From Firmicutes bacterium UBA2058 (GTDB lineage: Bacteria > Bacillota > Clostridia > Tissierellales > Sedimentibacteraceae), in contig DDAM01000042.1 in assembly GCA_002332905.1 (NCBI GenBank), forward strand, positions 1 to 64,000: 64,000 nt of DNA. Reading direction: 5' to 3'. Of this stretch, positions 1 to 10,800 are shown in pieces. The notes under the pieces were generated by a model. It was given only the letters and a program-made list of their open reading frames with translations, was not told the DNA's origin and made no database searches. The translations under genes were made by a program, and so were the position numbers. Positions within the stretch are counted from its first letter, which is position 1. Every line of letters begins with the position of its first letter.

Positions 1-300
1 AAAAAAAGCCTTAGAATAATAACATTTGTACTTCTTAAAGTACTTTAGATCAAAATAATAGCTATTTTTCTCTTTTTCTTTAATAATATTTAAAAATGAA
101 ATAACATCTCTTGGTCTACCAAAACAATAGTTAATAATACTTTTGCCTTCTAAAATAGAGGAAATATGGCTATAGCAGATGTTGATATTGAAGGATTAAA
201 TAATGAATATGGTATTTTCTAATGAAAATTCACTGTTGAAACTTTTGTATCTTCGAATTACCGAATTTTATAAAAATGGAATGGCCGCCCTCAGAACAAT
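1..300 (-). pseudogene. Decayed ATPase-like gene remnant, runs off left edge
   Basis: Reading the minus strand leftward from about position 300 gives a protein-like frame interrupted by at least two in-frame stops, one of them at 196-198. After that stop the frame stays open to the window edge and contains a GRPRDVISFLN stretch followed by a lysine/tyrosine-rich tail. An RPRD-plus-FLN motif is seen in some P-loop ATPases of mobile or defence loci, but this is only a resemblance. No start codon with a ribosome binding site is visible. I read it as a broken gene whose 3' part lies outside the window. Confidence 0.4.
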
Positions 301-379
301 TGGGTTATGGTAAGAAATCAACTTGATATCGATGAAAAAATAAGGGAATGAATGAGAAAATATATGTAAAATTTTAGCA

Positions 380-403
380 GGTAGGTATTTGCAAATACCT
401 ACC
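380..403. repeat. 24-bp perfect palindrome, possible terminator of the minus-strand gene
   Basis: Positions 380-391 (GGTAGGTATTTG) are exactly mirrored by 392-403. The palindrome lies 48 bp past the stop codon of the minus-strand gene at 452-1015. Read on that strand it is followed a few bases later by a short AAAATTTT tract. It could fold into a 3' hairpin acting as a weak terminator, or be a dyad operator. The surrounding sequence has no other coding signal. Confidence 0.45.
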
Positions 404-451
404 CGTTAGAATACAAAGTAATATCTATAATTTTTATAAAAACTTACGCAT

Positions 452-1015
452 TTAACTTGACAATCTCTCAAAAATAAATTCACATGGCATTTCACCTTTG
501 CTGTTTATCGGTGATGAAACAATTTCCTTGGTTTTTAACTGTAAATCAAGTAGTCTTTCTAAGTGACGTCGACAGTGACCTGCACAACAAAAACAATATG
601 TAAGTGGCATTGTACGGTTTTCATTAGGAAGGCTGTTGACCTTTAGTTTTTTATTAACTGTACATGGGCACACACAGGCATAGTTATCCTTATCTTTAAT
701 AACCCATCTCGCTGTTATTGTATTATCACTATTTAGATTAACATTCCAATCAGAATGAAAATCTTCTAAACAAGAAATTTGTTCAATCTTTTCTTGTAAT
801 GAATTACCTTCAATTTTTTTGATTCCCTTGAGTTCTTTCTGTGATGTAGCACAAGCACTAGAATCCAAAATTTGATATACTATTTCATGATCAAGCAATT
901 TTTCCATTCTTTCAATAATATCTACAAGATCACCATTGCCAATTACTTCTTTTATTGTGTTTTCGTCTATGTTATGTTCAATCAGTCTTTTTTTAATTCC
1001 ATTAACCTTAGCCAT
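452..1015 (-). CDS. Cysteine-rich hypothetical protein, 187 aa
   Basis: The gene is a complete minus-strand frame preceded by a strong ribosome binding site (AGGGAGGTAAA just upstream of the ATG at 1015). The protein has an N-terminal helical part and a C-terminal half rich in cysteines: a CVCPC motif near residue 115 and CFCCAGHC near residue 142. The grouping suggests a metal or iron-sulfur site, in a small anaerobe-type family of unknown function. There is no signal peptide or membrane segment. Its neighbours are decayed genes, and it is not part of the biosynthetic operon, which runs the other way. I do not recognise a specific function. Confidence 0.7.
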   Translation of the reverse strand: MAKVNGIKKRLIEHNIDENTIKEVIGNGDLVDIIERMEKLLDHEIVYQILDSSACATSQKELKGIKKIEGNSLQEKIEQISCLEDFHSDWNVNLNSDNTITARWVIKDKDNYACVCPCTVNKKLKVNSLPNENRTMPLTYCFCCAGHCRRHLERLLDLQLKTKEIVSSPINSKGEMPCEFIFERLSS

Positions 1016-1144
1016 AAATTTTACCTCCCTTGTACATAAATAAATCCTCCTTTATCTTATTATTTTTAGATATTACAAATTTATATGTTGTATTTATTTA
1101 TTCTATCCCTTTGTATATTAGTTACTAAAGTCTTATTTTAATGA

Positions 1145-1288
1145 TTATAAAGTATCCTCATTAATATTATGTACTTTTTTATCAAGTAATTCAAGAACAA
1201 CTTTATAGCCAGATGTATAAAAAAGTGTTGGATATATTATATTAATAATCAACTTCTGCAAAGTGAGAATTTGCTCAGCTTTTTTAAA
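1145..1288 (-). pseudogene. Gene fragment, about 48 codons
   Basis: On the minus strand a frame open from about 1288 to the stop at 1145-1147 reads as plausible protein (an AEQILTLQKLIINIIYPTLF stretch, then GYKVVLELLDKK). It has no start codon with a ribosome binding site, and stop codons lie immediately upstream in the same frame. It looks like the C-terminal end of a decayed gene, perhaps an alpha-helical regulator, but the family cannot be named. Confidence 0.35.
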
Positions 1289-1399
1289 GTTTTATGTTTT
1301 ATATGTTTAGCTATTTACTTATATAATATATTATAAACACTTACCTAAAGGAAGAGTCAATAGGTTCTATAAGATAAAACAATATTTTAAAAATTTTAT

Positions 1400-1890
1400 A
1401 GTGCTAAAAATTGGTATAACGGACGTAATGATGATAGTAGTAGTTTTAGGAACAAGATTTGTAAGTTATCATGTTGCTTTATATAAACAACATCCTGAAA
1501 TTTATAAAATAGTTGTATGGGGTAGTCCAGAGAAAACTTAATGGACTTAAAGATAAATATCAAGTTGAAATTACAACAGATATGGATGAAATAATCAATA
1601 GTATGTATATTGACATTGTTAATATTTGGAGTTCTTCTATGATGTCTGACAGTCATCCATTTACAGTAGGATATGAAGCTGTATTTGATAATGCAGTTAT
1701 ACGTTATTATGAAGACAGTTATACAGAGGATAAGGTAGATACTAAATTGATGGTATTTACAGATGATGATATCCAGAAAATAAAATTTAGTCAGACTGAT
1801 GGTAGTAAGGAATTATCATTAATGTTACTTGTTCTTAATTTTCATCACATATTTATTCATATAAATTTGAAAACTCAGAACCATTGTTGA
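1400..1890 (+). pseudogene. Frameshifted gene remnant
   Basis: A frame from GTG 1400 to the stop at 1539-1541 ends with KIVVWGSPEKT. The overlapping frame from 1513 continues with GLKDKYQVEITTDMDEI and further coherent protein to 1890. The second frame ends with an unrelated-looking tail after about residue 95. The pieces look like one gene broken by a frameshift near 1530-1545 and by a 3' disruption. There is no ribosome binding site before either start. The family is not recognised. Confidence 0.4.
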
Positions 1891-1899
1891 TTAAAATGA

Positions 1900-1980
1900 C
1901 TAAACAAATTCAAATACTTCTATACCTAATTTGTCTTGAAGTGAATCAAATACTTGATTTTTACACTTTTCTTTTACATT
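1900..1980 (-). pseudogene. Short minus-strand gene fragment
   Basis: A minus-strand frame ending at the stop 1900-1902 encodes about 26 codons of protein-like sequence (VFDSLQDKLGIEVFEFV at its end) and is closed upstream by a stop without any start codon. It is consistent with the other gene debris in 1-2100. The rest of 1016-2060 shows no other coding signal. Confidence 0.25.
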
Positions 1981-2117
1981 TTACCTATTAATTTATATAG
2001 TGCATGAGTTAGTTATATTTTACTTATGCACTTTAATTATTTAGTCATATCATACTTTGATATGTTTCGACAAAATTATACAGAATATGAAATAATATAC
2101 ATATGGGTTATGTTTAT

Positions 2118-2147
2118 GGAACTATTGCGGGTTTTAATATGTCGAAA
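2118..2147 (+). promoter_or_regulatory. Promoter element with Spo0A-like boxes upstream of the XRE gene
   Basis: The 30-bp block GGAAC-ATTG-GGGTTTT ending in TGTCGAA (2140-2146) matches the 0A-box core TGTCGAA known for Spo0A. A second, inverted copy of that core, TTCGACA, lies at 2066-2072. A near-identical 30-bp block lies upstream of loaP at 45234-45263 with the same internal spacing. It sits 35 bp before the start codon at 2182. Binding by Spo0A is inferred only from the motif. Confidence 0.5.
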
Positions 2148-2181
2148 AAAATTCTAAAATATGGTTAATAGGAGAAATACT

Positions 2182-2505
2182 ATGAGTGTTATATATTCGG
2201 AAGTTGGTAATAGAATAAGAAAAGCTAGAGAAAAATTAAACTTAAGCAGAGAGTCACTTTCAGAAAGTGCAGAAATTTCATCAAAATTTTTATATGAAAT
2301 AGAGACAGGACAAAAAGGATTTTCCTCAGATATATTGTATAGAATTTCTAAATCACTTAATATAAGTAGTGATTATATTTTAAATGGATATCCCACAAAT
2401 GATGATAACATAGAATTGTCAGAAATATTGAATATGTTCTCACCTGAGCAGATTAAAGAGATTATAGTTGCATTAAAGTCAATTTATAAAATAAGCATTA
2501 AGTAA
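2182..2505 (+). CDS. XRE-family helix-turn-helix regulator, 107 aa
   Basis: This is a small DNA-binding regulator. Residues about 7-62 form a classic XRE/Cro helix-turn-helix (GNRIRKAREKLNLSRESLSE, then IETGQKGFSSDILYRISKSL). A short C-terminal helix around LNMFSPEQIKEIIVALKSIY may mediate dimer formation. I chose the ATG at 2182 rather than 2161 because GGAG at 2171-2174 sits seven bases before it and the domain starts directly after it. The promoter carries a Spo0A-like box in a block shared with the loaP upstream region, so both genes may respond to the same signal. No target is visible in the sequence. Confidence 0.85.
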   Translation: MSVIYSEVGNRIRKAREKLNLSRESLSESAEISSKFLYEIETGQKGFSSDILYRISKSLNISSDYILNGYPTNDDNIELSEILNMFSPEQIKEIIVALKSIYKISIK

Positions 2506-2690
2506 AAAAATTTGGCTTACATAGAGAAATGTTTTTATAGATAAAATATTATACTATTATCTTATGTGAATTAATATTACGGAAAAGAGCAATTAAATAA
2601 AGGCTATTAGTTCTTTGAGAAAATTGTATTTAAGAACTCACAATGAGTAAATTTTAAGTTGATTTCTACCAATTGAACAAAAATAAAAAA

Positions 2691-2751
2691 CAAATGACTT
2701 ACTTTGTATTAAAATTTGTTTGCACACAAAAATCTAATAAGGAGTCATTTG
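2691..2751. repeat. Inverted repeat at the 5' end of the transposase remnant
   Basis: CAAATGACT (2691-2699) is perfectly repeated in inverse as AGTCATTTG (2743-2751). The right arm starts inside the ribosome binding site AAGGAG at 2738-2743 and stops just before the decayed transposase start at 2755. It could be a hairpin sequestering the translation start, or part of an old element end. Confidence 0.4.
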
Positions 2752-2754
2752 TCC

Positions 2755-3182
2755 ATGAACATAATACCATACGTTAGCAAAATAAACAATACATGGCTGT
2801 ATTCACTAGAATTTCAATGGTAAATTAACTAAAATACATAGCTAATGTTTCAGTAAAAACCATAGAACGATCTTGGGACATTTTTTGAATGATAGCCCTT
2901 AGGATGAATTAATTCTTGAGAATAGTCTAACTGATTGTACTCATAATAGTATAAAGTCATTATCAGATGAAAATAGTCCTGTGTACATATTAATTGACGA
3001 TACCAAAATGGGAAAATCAAGCATTGAGTTATTTAACCTTGAAATATTAACACATTATCAAAATAGATGATCAGTATAGGTATACTTAAAAAATGTTAAA
3101 CAATATCATTGATTTTGTATATTTTGAAGCTTTATCAGGTTCATCTTTGGAAAATATCAAAACAGTATTAAATGTAGCATAG
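2755..3182 (+). pseudogene. Degenerate DDE-type transposase
   Basis: Fragments in different frames read as one transposase: MNIIPYVSKINNTWLYSLEF from 2755, then SVKTIERSWDIF near 2850, then SPVYILIDDTKMGKSSIELF near 2970, then FVYFEALSGSSLENIKTVL ending at 3182. The IDDT segment resembles the first catalytic aspartate region of IS transposases. The frame is broken by several stops and shifts and the catalytic core is mostly lost, so it is inactive. Together with the other fragments it shows that the left flank has been a site of insertion and decay. Confidence 0.55.
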
Positions 3183-3256
3183 GATAACTGTGATTATTAT
3201 TTTTTACAGTTAATTTGCTTAATATGAGTAATAATTAAAATATGGAGGATAAAAAA

Positions 3257-5184
<1,928 letters not shown>

Positions 5185-5200
5185 AAGAAATTTCAAAGAA

Positions 5201-5314
5201 GATGATTATATGATTCAATCTACGTTTCGGCGAGTTGAAAAACAATATTCTGACATAGATTTAAAATATTGGCTTATAATCCAGAAGCCATATGGCGAAG
5301 CTATGTCTTTTTTT
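5201..5314 (+). promoter_or_regulatory. Leader element copy 1: hairpin plus intrinsic terminator (putative LoaP target)
   Basis: The element has two parts. First is a hairpin at 5214-5239: TTCAA, CT and CG (with single-base bulges) pair with CG, AG and TTGAA around a TTTCGG loop. Second is an intrinsic terminator: GACATAG 5252-5258 pairs perfectly with CTATGTC 5301-5307, an inner stem GGCTT/AAGCC lies at 5271-5289, and a seven-T run follows at 5308-5314. A second copy at 45341-45453 keeps the hairpin loop and flanks almost unchanged. There the C-G pair in the stem is replaced by T-A, which preserves pairing. LoaP proteins are known to need an RNA hairpin in the leader, so this is the likely antitermination site at the head of the cluster. 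Confidence 0.65.
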
Positions 5315-5399
5315 AATCTAATGATACATTTGGGGTGCATTAGAAAAAAGTGTACAAGCAGTTTATTTTAATAAAATATAATGTAAGGAAGGACTAAAA

Positions 5400-5663
5400 A
5401 TGAAAATTAAAGAAAAAATAATTGATACTATTTCATCCCTCAGTGAAATGGAGAATGTTAAACAATACTTATCCGAAAACGACGATTTAAGTAAAATAGA
5501 GATGAATTCATTATCATTTATTAAAATTGTAGTTGCTTTAGAAAGTGAATTTGGCTTTGAATTTGAAGACGAGATGTTAGATTATAATAGATTTGCCTCA
5601 TTAAATACATTATGTAATTATGTGAAAGAACAAATGAAGTTAAGTAATTCAATAACTGTTTGA
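5400..5663 (+). CDS. Acyl carrier protein, 87 aa
   Basis: This free carrier protein holds an acyl or aminoacyl chain on a phosphopantetheine arm. The attachment serine is Ser37 in the motif EMNSLSF, followed by the typical helix IVVALESEFGFEFEDEML. The usual Asp before the serine is Asn, as in the ACPs at 30157 and 43953. It is the first gene of the cluster after the leader element, with a GGAAGGA-type ribosome binding site, and lies 11 bases before the exporter fusion. Its partner enzyme cannot be assigned from sequence. Confidence 0.88.
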   Translation: MKIKEKIIDTISSLSEMENVKQYLSENDDLSKIEMNSLSFIKIVVALESEFGFEFEDEMLDYNRFASLNTLCNYVKEQMKLSNSITV

Positions 5664-5674
5664 GGTAAAAATAT

Positions 5675-8600
5675 ATGAAAAGAATATTATGTACTATTCT
5701 AGCTGTAATTATTATGGCTATTTTTTGTATAAACGCATATGCAGTTGATTTAAATGTTAAATCTAATACAGTAGATTTGGACAAGATTGATCAGACTAGA
5801 ATAGACAATTTTGTCAATGAGACTCTGAAAAAATCTAAAGTTCCAGGTGCTTCAATTGTTATTGTGAATGGGGATCAAACAAAATATTTATCATATGGTT
5901 ATTCTAATACTGGATATAAAATAGAAATAACGCGCAATACACTTTTTGAACTAGGTTCAATGAGTAAAGCTTTTACAGGGTTAGGAATTTTGCTATTGGA
6001 AGATGAGGGTAAATTATCTCTTGATGATCCAATAGATAAGTACATACCTTGGCTGACCTTTTATTATAAAGGATTACATGAGCACCAAAGGTATGATGGA
6101 AATGTATCTCCTAAAATATCAAATTTTCTTTATCATACAAGTGAAATACCTTATAAAACAATAGGTTATGTTCCTGAAGGTACCTCTGATGATATGCTTG
6201 AAAAAACCGTAAGGGCACTTGTAGGAACAAAACTTGATTATTATCCTGGTGATGTGTATCAGTATGCAACCGTTAATTATGATGTGCTTGGATACTTAAT
6301 TCAAGTGATTACTGGAAAATCATATGAGGAATTTATATATGAAAAAATATTGGTTGAATTAGGGTTAAATAATACATATCTTTTTACAGAAGATGCAGAA
6401 AAAACAGGATTATTAGCACAAGGATATAAAATGTCTTTTTTTCAAGCCCAGCCATATGATGCTCCAAGATATAGAGGAAACACACCAGCTGGATACGTTA
6501 TTTCTGATAATGAAGACATGGCTCAGTGGATGCGAATACAAATGGGATTAATTGATGTATCAGAACAATTTGAACGTATCATTGCTAAGTCACATATTGG
6601 TAATACATCTGTAGGAACTATAGGTGATCATACTTATGGTGCTGGATGGGGTGTTAACGTTAAGGGCTTAGATATACGACATAGTGGAAATAATCCTAAT
6701 TATTCATCTTCATTAATAATGCAAACTAATAATAAACTGGGTGTATGTGTTTTAGCGAATATGAATTCAAATGTTGCAGATTACCTAAGTGTAAATATAT
6801 TAAATATCATACAAGGAAAACGGATTGAAAAGTATACAACACATTCATATAAAAGTTTAGATACTGTTTTTTCAATTGTTACTATTATTTCTATAGTATT
6901 TGGAATTATGATTCTTTATTTGCTACTAAAATCAATTATAGAATTAATAAATGGAAAACGTATTAGAAATAATCTAAATGCTGGTAAATTTGCAGGACTG
7001 CTGTTAGCTATACCATTATTGGTGTTTTCTGGTTATTGTGTATATTATCTTCCTAACATATTATTACAAAGAATACCTTGGAATGCGGTTAATGTATGGG
7101 GATCATCTTCCATTATGAAAGGATGTATTATTGGATATATAGCATTTATTATATTTATGTTTTATATTTTACTAACATTTAATTTTCCAAAAGATAAAGA
7201 AAAAGGCTATATTGCACTAGTACCTCTAAGTTTATTTAATGGTATTGCCAGTGCATTAATTATATTTACTATTAATGAAACTTTTAACAGACAGCTGGAA
7301 TATTCAAAGGAGTTACTAGTTTACTTTGTTTTTGCACTATCTTTTTTTGTTTACACAATCAAGCTATTACAAGGACGTATGATTATAATTACCAATGAAA
7401 TTGCTTATGAAAAACGTATTGATATGATTGATAAAATCATGTGCTCATCATATCAGTCAATTGAAGTAATAGGTAGAGATAGAATCTTTTCTGGATTAAA
7501 TAATGACTGCGCTGCAATAGCACAAGTACCTGGAATAATTGTTATGTTTGTTTCTAATATACTGACACTAATATTTTGCCTTTCATATATGTTTACAAAA
7601 AGTTTTTGGGCTTTTTTTGCTTCTTTTGGAATTATATTGTTAAATAGCGCTATTAGTTTAATAACAGGTAGAATCGCTTCAAAGTATTGGGAGAAAAACA
7701 GAGATATTCAAGATACATACTTTGGTCAAATGCAAGATTTGATGAATGGATTTAAGGAACTTGTACTTAATAAGTTGAGACGTTTTGCATTTTGGGTAGA
7801 TATGAAAAAATATTCTAGGATGTCTGCTGAATTGAATAAATCAGCATCGATTAAGTTTTTAAATTTTCGTTTGTATAATACACTGATGTATAATTTCGTA
7901 TTCGGTGTTGTAGTATTTTTGTTTCCAATTTTTATGTCCAATCTTGATGTTCATGATGTTAATCGTTTGCGAGAAAATTTATTTATTGTTTTTTATATGA
8001 TAGGACCATTTGACGCAATTACTGGAGCAATTCCACAATTGGTACAGTTAAATGTTAATATAAAAAGAATTAATAAGTTAATTTATGAATTAGATGAAGT
8101 TTCCACAGGAAATGTAACAATAGAAGAAGAAACAAACATTTCTTATCCAGAACATATTTGCATCCAATTTGAAGATGTTAATTACAAGTATGTTATAAGA
8201 AATGAGTTTGGACATATAGAAGAAAGTGAATTTACATTAGGTCCAATCACAACAGAGTTTAAATCTGGAGAAATAACTTTTATAACTGGAGGAAATGGAA
8301 GTGGTAAGTCAACATTAGGAAAGCTTATTACAGGATTGTATACACCACAAGAAGGAAAAATATTGATTAATGGGAAACAAGCTGAAATAAGAGAACAAAA
8401 TGATTTATTTTCATCTGTGTATAGCGATTATAATTTATTTAAAAAGTTATATGGTATAGATTATCAACAGAAAAAGAACTTGATTGCAGAATATCTCGAT
8501 ATGATGAAAATCAGAGATAAGGTTGAAATAAATGATGAAGGTGAATTTAAATCTATTGATTTATCAACAGGTCAAAAGAAACGTCTTGCATTTATTATAA

Positions 8601-8806
8601 GTTGTTTAGAAGATAAACCAATGGTACTTTTTGATGAATGGGCTGCTGAACAGGATCCAGAATTCAGAGCATATTTTTATGATAATTTATTACCAATGTT
8701 AAAAAAACAAGGTAAAGGTGTTATTGTAATAACTCACGATGAACGTTATTTTGAAAGAGCAGATAAAATAATATCATTAGAACGCGGAATATTGATTTGT
8801 GAATAA
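5675..8806 (+). CDS. Serine hydrolase (beta-lactamase type) fused to an ABC exporter
   Basis: The 1043-aa fusion begins with a signal peptide (MKRILCTILAVIIMAIFCIN, then AYA). A beta-lactamase/penicillin-binding-protein-type hydrolase domain follows (about residues 35-390) with the SMSKAF nucleophile motif near residue 95 and an HSG motif before NNPNYSSS; the second motif reads YATVNY rather than YSN. Then come several membrane segments (about 400-780) and a cytoplasmic ABC ATPase with Walker A GGNGSGKST near 872, signature LSTGQKK near 962 and Walker B MVLFDEW near 983. The layout matches cyclic-peptide export ABC transporters of the PvdE/SyrD type, with an external hydrolase. It probably exports the product, and the hydrolase may trim a pro-form outside the membrane. 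Confidence 0.85.
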   Translation: MKRILCTILAVIIMAIFCINAYAVDLNVKSNTVDLDKIDQTRIDNFVNETLKKSKVPGASIVIVNGDQTKYLSYGYSNTGYKIEITRNTLFELGSMSKAFTGLGILLLEDEGKLSLDDPIDKYIPWLTFYYKGLHEHQRYDGNVSPKISNFLYHTSEIPYKTIGYVPEGTSDDMLEKTVRALVGTKLDYYPGDVYQYATVNYDVLGYLIQVITGKSYEEFIYEKILVELGLNNTYLFTEDAEKTGLLAQGYKMSFFQAQPYDAPRYRGNTPAGYVISDNEDMAQWMRIQMGLIDVSEQFERIIAKSHIGNTSVGTIGDHTYGAGWGVNVKGLDIRHSGNNPNYSSSLIMQTNNKLGVCVLANMNSNVADYLSVNILNIIQGKRIEKYTTHSYKSLDTVFSIVTIISIVFGIMILYLLLKSIIELINGKRIRNNLNAGKFAGLLLAIPLLVFSGYCVYYLPNILLQRIPWNAVNVWGSSSIMKGCIIGYIAFIIFMFYILLTFNFPKDKEKGYIALVPLSLFNGIASALIIFTINETFNRQLEYSKELLVYFVFALSFFVYTIKLLQGRMIIITNEIAYEKRIDMIDKIMCSSYQSIEVIGRDRIFSGLNNDCAAIAQVPGIIVMFVSNILTLIFCLSYMFTKSFWAFFASFGIILLNSAISLITGRIASKYWEKNRDIQDTYFGQMQDLMNGFKELVLNKLRRFAFWVDMKKYSRMSAELNKSASIKFLNFRLYNTLMYNFVFGVVVFLFPIFMSNLDVHDVNRLRENLFIVFYMIGPFDAITGAIPQLVQLNVNIKRINKLIYELDEVSTGNVTIEEETNISYPEHICIQFEDVNYKYVIRNEFGHIEESEFTLGPITTEFKSGEITFITGGNGSGKSTLGKLITGLYTPQEGKILINGKQAEIREQNDLFSSVYSDYNLFKKLYGIDYQQKKNLIAEYLDMMKIRDKVEINDEGEFKSIDLSTGQKKRLAFIISCLEDKPMVLFDEWAAEQDPEFRAYFYDNLLPMLKKQGKGVIVITHDERYFERADKIISLERGILICE

Positions 8807-8828
8807 TAAATATACTAGTGGTGATGAA

Positions 8829-9518
8829 ATGAAAAGAGAATCCCTTTTTTTAGTAAAAGCGATTGCCATAGATTATTATGGAACGTTGGTTGATGTTGGG
8901 CATCCATTTCTTGAAATTCGAAAATGGTTTACAAGTACATACAATGATTCCACTGATGACATTAATGGCATATTTATATGCTTTATGAAGGAGCATGCAA
9001 GATTACTATTTGATAAGGAGTTTTATTTAGGACAAGTTCTTTTAATGAATAGTTATAAAAAAACTTGTGATAAGTATAGTATAAAATTTATGCCTGCAGA
9101 GTTTAATAGATTAATTATTAATCTATTTACAGAATCGCCAGCTTTTTTAGGTGCTCAGCGTGCAATTGAAAATTTAAGAAAAAATTATCCGGTTTTATTA
9201 TTAACTAATGCTGATAATCAAATTTTGTATAAATCTATAGAAAAGCAGGGATTTAAATTTGATTATGTTGTATCCTCAGAAGATATGCGATGTAATAAAC
9301 CAGATATTAAGTTATTTCAAAGGGCTTGCGAGTTATTACATACTCCAGCAGAACATGTGGTAATGATTGGAGATTCATTAACAGATGATGTGCAAGGAGC
9401 TATGTCATATGGCATGCAATCAATATGGATAAACACAAATGATTCAATGGATAAAGAGACCGTTTTACAATTGTCATCAGTTTGTGACATAGAGTCAATT
9501 CTTTGTAAAACTCGTTGA
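8829..9518 (+). CDS. HAD-superfamily hydrolase
   Basis: HAD-type phosphatase of about 229 aa. Motif I is IAIDYYGTL (aspartate nucleophile; the usual second Asp is Tyr, as in some non-phosphatase HADs). Motif II is LLLTNAD near residue 130, motif III the Lys in RCNKPDIKLF, and motif IV MIGDSLTDDVQGA. I prefer ATG 8829, which has GGTGAT just upstream, over ATG 8799, which overlaps the exporter gene. It could dephosphorylate an intermediate or act as a housekeeping phosphatase recruited to the cluster. The substrate is unknown, and loss of the second motif-I Asp could mean dehalogenase-like or altered chemistry. Confidence 0.8.
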   Translation: MKRESLFLVKAIAIDYYGTLVDVGHPFLEIRKWFTSTYNDSTDDINGIFICFMKEHARLLFDKEFYLGQVLLMNSYKKTCDKYSIKFMPAEFNRLIINLFTESPAFLGAQRAIENLRKNYPVLLLTNADNQILYKSIEKQGFKFDYVVSSEDMRCNKPDIKLFQRACELLHTPAEHVVMIGDSLTDDVQGAMSYGMQSIWINTNDSMDKETVLQLSSVCDIESILCKTR

Positions 9519-9553
9519 TACTATATAATAAATATTATAGAGGATTAGTTAAG

Positions 9554-10732
9554 ATGAATAATAATAAACAACCAAATAGCCGGGTAGTAGTAGTAACCGC
9601 GCAAAGAAGTGCGATTAGTAAAATTCCTGGTATATTAAATTATGTTAAAGAAGTAGATTTATTGGCTACAGTATTCAAAACTGTATCGGAAGGACTACAC
9701 GAATGGATTGATACAGCAATAACTGGGAGCTCATTTCCCGTGGAAAGGGACAATCTATGTCGAAAAGCAGTCTTAGCGTCAGGTATGCCTTCACGTATTA
9801 GTTGCTCAACTATTAGCAAAACATGTGCTTCGTCAGATGAGGCTTTATATATGGCATATACCAAAATAATAACAGGAAAATCACGAGCGGTTTTGGTAGG
9901 AGGTTGTGAAAAAGTTAGCAATTCTGCATATGTTTTACGCCATATGAAGAATAGAGTAAGTGATTCTACAAAAGGACATTTACCTCTTTTGTGTGATGTC
10001 AAACAAAGCTATGAAGAGAATGATATGCATTATATAGCTGAAATAGCTGCTAAAAGGCTAAATATTTCACTAGAGGATCAAAATTATTTTGCAACAAAAA
10101 GCAGGGAAAATGCGAGAAAAGCATTTGAATCACATTACTTTGAAAAAGAGATTATACCTATCCCATATTCAGATGAAAATAATAATTTTTTTGATGGTGA
10201 TGAGTTAGTACAACAAATAATAAATGAAAAATATATAGATGATAAAACACCAATATTTGTTCAAGATGGTACACTAACTAACTATAATACCTCACCAATG
10301 TGTGATTGTGCAGTTGCCATGGTAGTTATGGACTATGAAACTGCTAAATTAGCCGGATTAAAGTATTTAGTTGAAATTCAAGATGTTTCATGTATTGGAG
10401 TATCAAGTGATGAATCAGGCATGGCTATGGAAAAATGTGTAGAAAAAATTCTTTGGGAAAATCATCTTGATAAAAATGAAATTGGATTATATGAAATAAA
10501 TGAATCTTTTGCAGCTCAAGCTATTGCAGTTGTTCGAGCATTAGGAATAAATCCTAATTGTGTTAATGTCAATGGAGGAAACCTTGCACTAGGGTATCCA
10601 ATTGGAGCATCTGGTATACGAATGTGTGTTACATTGATACATGAAATGATTCGCTCACAAGTAGAGTACGGTATTAGTGTAATGTGTGGGGGAGGAGAAA
10701 TGGCAAATGCTGTTTTATTTAGAAATGCATAA
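9554..10732 (+). CDS. Thiolase-like enzyme with altered catalytic motif, 392 aa
   Basis: This is a thiolase-fold protein, like acetyl-CoA acetyltransferases that condense or cleave acyl thioesters. The nucleophile Cys is present in KTCASSDEALYMA, as are NESFAAQA and the C-terminal CGGG. The conserved GHP motif, which supplies a catalytic His, reads LGYPIGASG, so the His is replaced by Tyr. Such a change should impair normal thiolysis, and the enzyme may do a different acyl transfer or condensation. I start at ATG 9554 (GAGGA about ten bases upstream) rather than TTG 9515. It lies between the HAD hydrolase and the large NRPS and may act on carrier-bound or CoA-bound chains. Confidence 0.82.
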   Translation: MNNNKQPNSRVVVVTAQRSAISKIPGILNYVKEVDLLATVFKTVSEGLHEWIDTAITGSSFPVERDNLCRKAVLASGMPSRISCSTISKTCASSDEALYMAYTKIITGKSRAVLVGGCEKVSNSAYVLRHMKNRVSDSTKGHLPLLCDVKQSYEENDMHYIAEIAAKRLNISLEDQNYFATKSRENARKAFESHYFEKEIIPIPYSDENNNFFDGDELVQQIINEKYIDDKTPIFVQDGTLTNYNTSPMCDCAVAMVVMDYETAKLAGLKYLVEIQDVSCIGVSSDESGMAMEKCVEKILWENHLDKNEIGLYEINESFAAQAIAVVRALGINPNCVNVNGGNLALGYPIGASGIRMCVTLIHEMIRSQVEYGISVMCGGGEMANAVLFRNA

Positions 10733-10800
10733 TTGTAGTGATAATAATAGAGGACAAATAATATATTATAAAACTTATATTAACGATTGAAGGAAAGTAT

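Noticed and set aside
2755..3182. Active insertion sequence
   Set aside because: The transposase is broken by several stops and frameshifts and most of the catalytic core is missing.
3100..3256. CIRCE / HrcA control of groESL
   Set aside because: The TTAGCACTC inverted repeat is absent in the upstream region; only a weak AACTGT/ACAGTT repeat is seen.
5201..5314. Known riboswitch (c-di-GMP, SAM, cobalamin) as identity of the leader
   Set aside because: None of the conserved cores I know for these classes is recognisable. The terminator and hairpin explain the sequence better as an antitermination site.
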